Origin: an uncultured Bacteroidales bacterium
GTDB lineage: Bacteria; Bacteroidota; Bacteroidia; Bacteroidales; UBA932
DNA: 64,000 nt
NCBI GenBank assembly: GCA_947168525.1
Contig: CAMVMG010000002.1
Span: 62,001-126,000, forward strand
Reading direction: 5' to 3'
Made by a program: the position numbers and the translations under genes. Under the pieces are notes generated by a model. It made no database searches. It saw only the letters and a list, made by a program, of their open reading frames with translations, and had not been told where the DNA came from. This document shows positions 57,559 to 64,000 of this stretch, piece by piece; position 1 is the stretch's first letter; each line of letters opens with the position of its first letter.

Positions 57559-57577
57559 TACTATTTTAGTAAATTTG
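57546..57577 (+). promoter_or_regulatory. mmdA operon promoter
   Basis: TTTG (57546-57549), 20 nt, TAAATTTG (57570-57577), 61 nt before the mmdA ATG. Confidence 0.78.
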
Positions 57578-57579
57578 CT

Positions 57580-57606
57580 GGGTTATCTGCTCCCGGGCGA
57601 TAACCC
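57580..57606 (+). promoter_or_regulatory. 5' leader stem-loop of the mmd operon
   Basis: GGGTTATC (57580-57587) pairs with GATAACCC (57599-57606) around an 11-nt loop at the very 5' end of the transcript. It may stabilise the mRNA or take part in control. Confidence 0.55.
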
Positions 57607-57638
57607 ATCTTGTTTTAACGTTAACAACACATTCTTAT

Positions 57639-59195
57639 ATGAGTATCCAAACGGATAACATCCAAAAATTGGTGGAACGCAGGGCATCGGCCCGCAAAGG
57701 CGGCGGCGAAAAACGCATCGAAGCCCAGCATGCCAAAGGAAAACTTACCGCAAGAGAGCGCCTGGACCTTCTCCTGGACAAGGGCAGTTTCGAGGAATTC
57801 GACATGTTCGTCCAACACCGCTGCACCAACTTCGGCATGGAGAAGAGCCATCCGGACGGAGACGGCGTGGTCACCGGCTGCGGAACCATCGACGGCCGCC
57901 TGGTGTATGTGTTCGCCCAGGACTTCACCGTCAACGGCGGCTCGCTGTCCAAGACCATGAGCGAGAAAATCTGCAAAGTCATGGACATGGCGCTGCGTAG
58001 CGGAGCGCCCGTTATCGGCCTAAACGATTCCGGCGGCGCACGCATCCAGGAAGGCATCGACGCCCTGGCCGGCTTCGGAGAGATCTTCGAGCGCAACATC
58101 CTCTCGTCCGGCGTCATCCCTCAGATCAGCGGCATCTTCGGCCCGTGCGCAGGCGGAGCAGTGTACTCCCCCGCCCTCACAGACTTCACCCTGATGGTCA
58201 AGAATACCTCCTACATGTTCCTCACCGGTCCGTCCGTGGTCAAGAGCGTCACCGGAGAGGAGGTGAACCAGGAAGAGCTGGGCGGCGCGGCCGTCCACGC
58301 TTCCAAGAGCGGTGTGGCCCATTTTGCAGCCGCTTCCGAGCAGGAAGGCATCGCCACTATCCAGGAACTCCTCAGTTACCTGCCCCAGAACAACCGGGAA
58401 AGCGCCCCCTTCCGGGAGACAACAGATCCCGCAGGGCGGGTGGACGACAGCCTCAACGGTATTGTCCCCGACAATCCCAACAAGGCCTACGACATGTACG
58501 GGGTCATCGGCAGCATCGTGGACGACAGCCGCTTCTTCGAGGTGCACCGGGAATTCGCGAGGAATATCATCGTCGGCTTCGCCCACATGGGCGGCCGGAG
58601 CGTAGGTATCGTTGCCAACCAGCCCGCCGTGCTGGCCGGCACCCTGGACATCAACGCCTCCCGCAAGGCGGCCCGTTTCGTGCGTTTCTGCGACGCCTTT
58701 AACATCCCGCTAGTCACCCTGGTGGATGTTCCGGGGTTCCTGCCCGGCACACAGCAGGAGTACGGGGCCATCATCACCAACGGCGCCAAACTGCTGTACG
58801 CCTATGGAGAGGCCACTGTTCCCAAGGTAACCGTCACCCTGCGCAAAGGCTACGGCGGCGCCCATATCGTCATGAGCTGCAAGCAGCTCCGCGGAGACAT
58901 CAACTACGCCTGGCCCAGCGCACAGATTGCCGTCATGGGCGCAGAAGGTGCGGTAAACGTGCTCTATGCCAAGGAAATGAAAGCAGACCCGGAAAAGGCG
59001 CAGGCACTCTTCGACGAGAAAAAGAAAGAATACGAAGACTTGTTCTCCAATCCCTATCAGGCCGCCCAGAAAGGATATATCGACGACGTAATCGAGCCCC
59101 GTAACACCCGCTTCCGCGTTATCCGTGCCCTGGAGCAGCTCTCGTCCAAAGTACAGGAGCTCCCGGCAAAGAAACACGATAACCTGCCGCTGTAG
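57639..59195 (+). CDS. mmdA: Methylmalonyl-CoA decarboxylase alpha / acyl-CoA carboxylase carboxyltransferase
   Basis: A 518-residue carboxyltransferase moving CO2 between an acyl-CoA and biotin. Marks: [49 protein letters not shown] with its oxyanion region, and the second half [14 protein letters not shown] and [16 protein letters not shown]. With the OadG-like, biotin and beta subunits following, it forms a membrane Na+-pumping decarboxylase, (S)-methylmalonyl-CoA being the likely substrate in a propionate producer. A propionyl-CoA carboxylase role is the alternative. Confidence 0.93.
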   Translation: MSIQTDNIQKLVERRASARKGGGEKRIEAQHAKGKLTARERLDLLLDKGSFEEFDMFVQHRCTNFGMEKSHPDGDGVVTGCGTIDGRLVYVFAQDFTVNGGSLSKTMSEKICKVMDMALRSGAPVIGLNDSGGARIQEGIDALAGFGEIFERNILSSGVIPQISGIFGPCAGGAVYSPALTDFTLMVKNTSYMFLTGPSVVKSVTGEEVNQEELGGAAVHASKSGVAHFAAASEQEGIATIQELLSYLPQNNRESAPFRETTDPAGRVDDSLNGIVPDNPNKAYDMYGVIGSIVDDSRFFEVHREFARNIIVGFAHMGGRSVGIVANQPAVLAGTLDINASRKAARFVRFCDAFNIPLVTLVDVPGFLPGTQQEYGAIITNGAKLLYAYGEATVPKVTVTLRKGYGGAHIVMSCKQLRGDINYAWPSAQIAVMGAEGAVNVLYAKEMKADPEKAQALFDEKKKEYEDLFSNPYQAAQKGYIDDVIEPRNTRFRVIRALEQLSSKVQELPAKKHDNLPL

Positions 59196-59197
59196 CC

Positions 59198-60121
59198 ATG
59201 AGAAGAGTAGTTACAACGCTTGTCATGCTGCTTGTCGCCATGATGGGCCTCAGAGCCCAGAACGTCAGCGACCTCATCATCTCGGAAGCGCTGGCCGTGC
59301 CGGATTCTACCGGCATCATGGACGACTACGGCCGTCGGAGCGCCTGGGTGGAACTCTTCAACAAGTCCACCGGCACCGTCAACTTCGGCGGCTGCTTCCT
59401 CACCGACGACCGCACCAATCTCAAAAAGAGCATCATCCCCAAGTCGGACCTCCGCACCAAGCTGGGTCCCCGGCAGAGCGTGGTGCTGTTCTGCAGCGGA
59501 AACGGCCAGGAAGGAACTTTCTATGCCGGTTTCACCCTGGAACCCGGAAAAACCATCTATCTGGTGTCCAATGACGGACACTCCATCATTGATTCGCTCA
59601 GCATTCCCGCCCGGCTCCCGGAGGGAAAATCCGTGGTCAAGCTGGCCATGGACCTGAGACAGCAGGATTTCCAACCACAAGATTCCCCCGCAATCCCCTC
59701 ACCCGGCATGCTCAACGGTGACCAGAACGCTGCCACCAAGGCCCAGGCCATGGCCGAGAGCGACCCGCACGGCTGGACCCTCACCCTGGTATCGGTAAGC
59801 GTGGTGTTCAGCGCCCTGGCCATCCTGTGGTTCCTCTTCTGGCTCTTCTTCGACCGTCCTGCCAAGCAGGCGGCCAAAGCCAAGGCCAAGGCAGCCGTGC
59901 CCAAAACTGCCACGGGTACGCCAGACGGCGAAGTGGCCGCAGCCATTGCCATGGCCCTGGATATGGAAGCCTCCGGCGATGACTACGCCGCTATCGCCAT
60001 GGCCGTGCACCTGTACATGAACGATGCCATCCACGACGTGGAGCCCGGCTTTATCACCATCCGCAGCACCGGTGCTGCCTGGGAGAACAAATCCCGCTTT
60101 TTCAGAAAATTACCCCGATAA
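59198..60121 (+). CDS. Lamin-tail domain / OadG-like gamma subunit fusion
   Basis: A 307-residue protein of two parts. After a signal peptide (1-20, ending GLRAQ), residues 21-155 look like a lamin-tail (LTD) beta-sandwich: DLIISEALAVP, WVELFNKSTGTVNFGGCFLTDD, and LGPRQSVVLFCSG. A membrane helix near 196-220 (SVSVVFSALAILWFLFWLFF) is followed by a lysine/alanine-rich stretch and an OadG-like cytoplasmic tail (AAIAMALDM...ITIRSTGAAWENKSRF). It sits 2 nt after mmdA, the place of the gamma subunit that anchors the Na+-pump complex. The periplasmic LTD is the odd part. Confidence 0.8.
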   Translation: MRRVVTTLVMLLVAMMGLRAQNVSDLIISEALAVPDSTGIMDDYGRRSAWVELFNKSTGTVNFGGCFLTDDRTNLKKSIIPKSDLRTKLGPRQSVVLFCSGNGQEGTFYAGFTLEPGKTIYLVSNDGHSIIDSLSIPARLPEGKSVVKLAMDLRQQDFQPQDSPAIPSPGMLNGDQNAATKAQAMAESDPHGWTLTLVSVSVVFSALAILWFLFWLFFDRPAKQAAKAKAKAAVPKTATGTPDGEVAAAIAMALDMEASGDDYAAIAMAVHLYMNDAIHDVEPGFITIRSTGAAWENKSRFFRKLPR

Positions 60122-60132
60122 AACATTTTATT

Positions 60133-60570
60133 ATGAAAAACTATAAATTCAAAATCAACGGGAAAGACTACAACGTAACCGTCGGTGAAGCCGAGGGAAG
60201 AATGCTTTCCGTCAATGTGAACGGCGCAGACTATCAAGTAGAGCTGGAGAACGCTCCCGCAGTAGCGGCTCCCGCCGCCCCCGTCCAGGCGGCTCCTGCG
60301 CCCGCAGCCCAGGCTGCACCCGCACCCGTAGCCGCCCCTGCTCCTGCAGCCGGCGCCGGTGAAAAGGTGAATTCTCCCCTTCCGGGTGTCATCATCGAGG
60401 TAAGCGTCCGGGAAGGGCAGGCTGTCAAGTCCGGCCAGAAAGTTGCAGTCCTGGAAGCCATGAAAATGGAGAACGAGATTTCCGCCCTCAAGGACGGAAC
60501 CATCACCGCCATCCACGTGAACAAAGGTGATAGCGTCCTGGAAGGCGCTCCCATCGTAAGCATCGCCTAA
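60133..60570 (+). CDS. mmdC: Biotin carboxyl carrier subunit
   Basis: A 145-residue biotin carrier. The N-terminal domain (1-40) is followed by an alanine/proline-rich flexible hinge (about 43-75) and a biotinyl domain with the biotinylation motif EAMKM, Lys at about 115. It shuttles CO2 between MmdA and MmdB. The stop overlaps the mmdB start as TAATG. Confidence 0.95.
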   Translation: MKNYKFKINGKDYNVTVGEAEGRMLSVNVNGADYQVELENAPAVAAPAAPVQAAPAPAAQAAPAPVAAPAPAAGAGEKVNSPLPGVIIEVSVREGQAVKSGQKVAVLEAMKMENEISALKDGTITAIHVNKGDSVLEGAPIVSIA

Positions 60571-61715
60571 TGGAACACATCTTCCAATCCCTCTCCCAAT
60601 TCTGGGAATATACCGGATTTGCCAACTGTTCCTGGCAGAACCTGGTGATGATTGGTATCGGCCTTGTCTTCATAACACTGGCCATCGTAAAGGAATGGGA
60701 GCCCATGCTGCTGGTCCCCATCGGATTCGGCATGATTGTGGGCAATATTCCCATGTTCCCGGGCCTGAATATCGGCGTATATGAAGACGGATCGGTACTG
60801 AACACCCTGTACCAGGGCGTGAAGCAGGGATGGTATCCCCCGCTGATCTTCCTGGGTATCGGAGCCATGACAGACTTTTCGGCCCTGATCTCACAGCCAC
60901 GGCTCATCCTCATTGGAGCCGCGGCGCAGATGGGTATCTTTGGCGCCTACCTGCTGGCCCTGCTCTTCGGTTTCGCACCCAACGAGGCCGGTGCTATCGG
61001 CATTATCGGCGGCGCGGACGGCCCCACAGCCATCTTTCTCAGCTCCAAACTGGCACCGGACCTGATGGGTGCCATCGCGGTGAGTGCCTATTCCTACATG
61101 GCCCTGGTGCCGGTGATCCAAAAGCCCATCATGCTGCTGCTCACCTCGGACAAGGAACGCCGCATCAAGATGCCGGTTCCGCGTACCGTCTCCAAGCGGG
61201 AAAAGATCATCTTCCCCATCGTGGGCTTCCTGATCACCGCTTTCATCGTTCCCAGCGGCCTTCCGCTCCTGGGTATGCTGTTCTTTGGTAACCTGCTCAA
61301 GGAAAGCGGCGTCACCCGTCGTCTGGCCAATACCGCCAGCGGTCCGCTCATCGACGTGGTCACCACCCTGATCGGCCTCACCGTGGGTGCCTCTACCCAG
61401 GCCGACAAATTCATCAGCTTTAAGTCCCTGCTTATCTTCGGACTGGGCCTGCTGAGCTTTGTGATTGCCACCACCTGCGGCGTACTGTTCGTGAAGCTGA
61501 TGAACCTCCTGATCAAGAATCCCGCCAAGAAGATCAACCCTCTGATTGGCAACGCCGGTGTATCCGCCGTGCCGGACAGCGCCCGTGTATCAGAAACGGT
61601 TGGCCGGGAGATTGACCCGACCAACCATCTGCTCATGCACGCCATGGGGCCCAACGTGGCCGGCGTGATTGGATCGGCCGTTGCGGCCGGTATCCTGCTC
61701 AGCTTCCTGGGTTAA
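60570..61715 (+). CDS. mmdB: Na+-translocating decarboxylase beta subunit
   Basis: A 381-residue multi-helix membrane protein that decarboxylates carboxybiotin and pumps Na+. Family motifs: GIGAMTDFSALISQPRL with the conserved Asp for Na+, GIIGGADGPTAIFLSSKLAP, and GLTVGASTQADKF near the end; C-terminal HAMGPNVAGVIGSAVAAG. Identical roles exist in oxaloacetate and glutaconyl-CoA decarboxylases, so the substrate is set by MmdA. The last 17 nt overlap the convergent CoA-transferase gene. Confidence 0.95.
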   Translation: MEHIFQSLSQFWEYTGFANCSWQNLVMIGIGLVFITLAIVKEWEPMLLVPIGFGMIVGNIPMFPGLNIGVYEDGSVLNTLYQGVKQGWYPPLIFLGIGAMTDFSALISQPRLILIGAAAQMGIFGAYLLALLFGFAPNEAGAIGIIGGADGPTAIFLSSKLAPDLMGAIAVSAYSYMALVPVIQKPIMLLLTSDKERRIKMPVPRTVSKREKIIFPIVGFLITAFIVPSGLPLLGMLFFGNLLKESGVTRRLANTASGPLIDVVTTLIGLTVGASTQADKFISFKSLLIFGLGLLSFVIATTCGVLFVKLMNLLIKNPAKKINPLIGNAGVSAVPDSARVSETVGREIDPTNHLLMHAMGPNVAGVIGSAVAAGILLSFLG

Positions 61716-63000
61716 GCCGTAGAAAACTGTAGCCAAAGCGCTTGCACGCGGCTTTCTCCAGTTCTTCCCGGTCTTCCGGATGCGCAATGGAAATAAGGAG
61801 CTTCGCCCTTTCGGCGAGGCTCTTTCCACGTAAATAGACAATGCCGTATTCCGTGGCCACATACTGGGTCTGGAAACGCGTGGTGACAACGCCCGCACCC
61901 GGGGTGAGGGTGGGGACAATCTTGGCCTTTCCCTTGGCGGTACGTGAAGGCAGGGCGATGAACGTACGGCCGCCTTCCGACAGGGAGCAGCCATACATGA
62001 AATCATGCTGGCCGCCAACGCTGGAGAAGACCATCTCGCCAATGGAGTCGGCACAGATCTGCCCGGTCAGGTCCACCTCTATGGCCGAATTGATGGCACA
62101 GGCCCGGGGATTCTGCGCAATCAGGAAAGGGTTGTTGGTATAGGCAACATCGTAAAATTCCATCGTCCGGTTGTGGTCGATGTACTCGTACATGGGCTTG
62201 GATCCGATAGCCAGGGCCGCGACACTCACACCGGGATGCACCTTCTTGAGGGAATTGTCGATGACACCCTCCCGCATCAGGCGGATAACCCCGTCGGTCA
62301 TTGCCTCTGTGTGCAGCCCCAGGTGCTGATGGTGCTTGATGCCGTTAAGGACAGCGTTGGGAATGCCTCCCACGCCGATCTGCAGGCAGGCTCCGTCCGG
62401 AATCTGGGAGGCCACATGGGCGCCGATGGCCGCCTCGATAGGGGTCGGTTCCCCGAACACCATGGCAAAAGGCGCCACGTCACAGTGTACGGCAGCAGAA
62501 ATCTTGCTCTCGTGGATGAGGCAGTCCCCGTACAGATACGGGATGTTCGGGCTTACCTCGGCAATCACCACCCGGGCGCATTCCACGGCCGACACGGCAA
62601 TATCGGCCGATATGCCAAAGCTGCAGTAACCGTTTTCGTCGGGCTCCGAGCAGACGATGAAAGCTACGTCCACCGGAAATTCGCCCCGGCGGAACAGCCC
62701 CGGGACCTCTCCCAGGAAAGCCGGGGTCATGGAGCCGTACCCAGCAGCGATGTGGGCGCGCTGGTCTGCACTGATGAAGATACTGTTCACCAGGAAGGAG
62801 TCCTTGTACTCCGGCTTGCAGAAGGGAGCCGGGTCCCTGTGCACATTGAAGCCGGAGGTGATGGTAACCCCGCGGAGCTCGGCATGGCGCCTGGCCAGCG
62901 CTTCCTGCAGCAGGACAGGGACAGACGCCCCACCCTGACAGCAGACGGTGTCTCCGCTGCGGACCAGTTTGACGGCTTCGTCGGCAGATACGTATTTCAT
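61699..63000 (-). CDS. Acetyl-CoA hydrolase/CoA-transferase family
   Basis: A 433-residue class I CoA-transferase. The glycine loop QIGVGGIPNAVL and the catalytic Glu in GLHTEAMTDGVIRLM are intact, as is the C-terminal domain (SSVGGQHDFMYG, LTPGAGVVTTRFQTQYVATEYGIV). Members move CoA among acetate, succinate, butyrate or 4-hydroxybutyrate; with the adjacent methylmalonyl-CoA pump, succinate/propionate or acetate is the likely pair. It starts 1 nt after the aminotransferase stop, so they form an operon. Confidence 0.93.
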   Translation of the reverse strand: MKYVSADEAVKLVRSGDTVCCQGGASVPVLLQEALARRHAELRGVTITSGFNVHRDPAPFCKPEYKDSFLVNSIFISADQRAHIAAGYGSMTPAFLGEVPGLFRRGEFPVDVAFIVCSEPDENGYCSFGISADIAVSAVECARVVIAEVSPNIPYLYGDCLIHESKISAAVHCDVAPFAMVFGEPTPIEAAIGAHVASQIPDGACLQIGVGGIPNAVLNGIKHHQHLGLHTEAMTDGVIRLMREGVIDNSLKKVHPGVSVAALAIGSKPMYEYIDHNRTMEFYDVAYTNNPFLIAQNPRACAINSAIEVDLTGQICADSIGEMVFSSVGGQHDFMYGCSLSEGGRTFIALPSRTAKGKAKIVPTLTPGAGVVTTRFQTQYVATEYGIVYLRGKSLAERAKLLISIAHPEDREELEKAACKRFGYSFLRLNPGS

Positions 63001-63001
63001 A

Positions 63002-64000
63002 CTACTGGTTAACTAGTTTGACAAACAATTTCAGGTGCTGGTCCAGCCGCTCGAAGTCTTCCTCGCTGAGCAGGCGGGACACGCACACGCGGATACCGCT
63101 CTGGCCGCTTCCGGTGGTGTTCAGCGGAATGGCAACCACCCCGCAGCGCATCAGTGCTTCCAGGAGTTCCCGGTTGTTCAGCTGGCGGTAACCCACCGTA
63201 TAGAAAAAGCCGTCGCTGATGGTTTGCTCCATGTCTTTGTCGTACACCAGGTGGAAGCCGTTGTCGTCGAAGATTTTGCGGGAACGGTGCGCCCGGAAGC
63301 CATAATTCCGTAGCTCCTTGACAAAGTTGTACCGGCCGTCCACCGAGGCCTCGAACATGGCAGCCAGTGCGTACTGGGCCGAATGGGACGCTCCGGAAGT
63401 ATTGACATACAGATAGTTGAGGATAAAGTTATCCCCGAAGGTTCCTATGCCCCAGCGCTCTTTCAGGGCGGGATATTCCCGCTTGAAGAGCTTGTCTGAA
63501 ATGCAGACCACAGCGATGCGTTCCCCGGCATAACTGAAAATCTTGGAGCCGGAAAGCAGGATGACATAATTGTCGGTATAGCGGGCCACAGTACTCTGGA
63601 AGGGCGGCTCGAAGGGCACGGAAAGGTCTTTGCGGAAATCCATGCAAAGATAGGCCATGTCTTCCAGGACTACGACGTCGTATTTGTTGGCCAGTTCTCC
63701 GATAATCTGCAACTCTTCCTCCGTCAGGCAGATCCAGGCGGGATTGTTGGGGTTGGAATACAGGATGGCCGCGATATTGCCCTGGGAGAAATAGCTCTCC
63801 AGCTTGTCCCGGAGTTTCTCTGCCCTGTACTCGTAGATATCGAAGAAAATGTTCTTGATGCCCAGCAGGTCCGGCTGCCGGCCATGGGCGGAAAAACCCG
63901 GACAGATATACAGGATGGTGTCTTTTCCGGGCTGCAGCTGTGAACATTCCAGGATACTGGTCATGCTCCCCTGCATGGACCCCACCGTGGGTACGATGCA
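63002..64000 (-). CDS. Aminotransferase class I/II, partial at right edge
   Basis: The C-terminal 332 codons of a PLP-dependent fold-type I aminotransferase; the frame stays open past the window edge, where it reads IVPTVGSMQG, so the start lies beyond 64000. Visible are SNPNNPAWICLTEEEL, the Asp region VVLEDMAYLCMDFR, the PLP lysine in LSGSKIFSYAGERIAVV and the substrate Arg in SGIRVCVSRLL. The Ala/Asp-type substrate cannot be assigned. Confidence 0.9.
   Translation of the reverse strand, partial: CIVPTVGSMQGSMTSILECSQLQPGKDTILYICPGFSAHGRQPDLLGIKNIFFDIYEYRAEKLRDKLESYFSQGNIAAILYSNPNNPAWICLTEEELQIIGELANKYDVVVLEDMAYLCMDFRKDLSVPFEPPFQSTVARYTDNYVILLSGSKIFSYAGERIAVVCISDKLFKREYPALKERWGIGTFGDNFILNYLYVNTSGASHSAQYALAAMFEASVDGRYNFVKELRNYGFRAHRSRKIFDDNGFHLVYDKDMEQTISDGFFYTVGYRQLNNRELLEALMRCGVVAIPLNTTGSGQSGIRVCVSRLLSEEDFERLDQHLKLFVKLVNQ

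Overview
The window reads as a GC-rich chromosome segment of an anaerobic Bacteroidales bacterium (phylum Bacteroidota). The signs are TAnnTTTG-type -7 promoter elements with a TTG/TTTG -33 box about 20 nt upstream before many genes, a TonB-dependent receptor paired with a DUF4249 lipoprotein, DUF4301 and DUF1573 proteins, the rpsF-rpsR-rplI order, a single-chain pyruvate:ferredoxin oxidoreductase and a Na+-pumping decarboxylase cluster. Genus cannot be set from this sequence alone. No phage, IS element, CRISPR array or rRNA operon was seen.

Layout. 1-4.9 kb (minus): pdxB, DUF4301 and citrate lyase citD-citE-citF, the last cut by the left edge. 5-8.2 kb (plus): TonB receptor and DUF4249 lipoprotein. 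8.2-9.6 kb (minus): recF and a DUF721 gene. 9.7-14.5 kb (plus): TPR membrane protein, YebC-type factor, esterase lipoprotein, glycosyltransferase, L-serine dehydratase. 14.5-28.5 kb: a carbohydrate-rich stretch with GH97, a GH10-CE1 xylanase/esterase, a carboxylesterase and a GH43-CBM6-GH43-CBM6 enzyme, interspersed with an aquaporin, a hydrolase lipoprotein, an Omp85 barrel, rfbC-rfbA and a compact formate/nitrite channel. 28.5-29 kb: an unusual intergenic region with a 43-bp hairpin tandem repeat, then tRNA-Arg(CCG). 29-45 kb: fabD, PFOR, an HTH-only LysR protein facing an M16 peptidase, ferredoxin, DUF1573, parE, an acyltransferase and acyl-CoA ligase, and ribosomal proteins S6/S18/L9. 45-56 kb: pepD, DUF4831, a late acyltransferase, an outer-membrane protein, a POT transporter, a zeta-toxin-like ATPase, tldD/tldE and a GT2. 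56-64 kb: trkA, then the mmdA / OadG-like / mmdC / mmdB decarboxylase operon, a CoA-transferase and a partial aminotransferase.

The metabolic picture is coherent. Xylan and alpha-glycosides are degraded outside the cytoplasm. Serine and sugars reach pyruvate, PFOR makes acetyl-CoA and reduced ferredoxin, citrate is split to acetate and oxaloacetate, and the biotin-dependent Na+ pump plus a CoA-transferase fit the succinate-to-propionate route. The least explained elements are the hairpin array at 28714-28876, the HTH-only LysR/M16 divergent unit with its intergenic inverted repeat, the palindrome on the -33 box of the decarboxylase operon, and the lamin-tail/OadG fusion protein.
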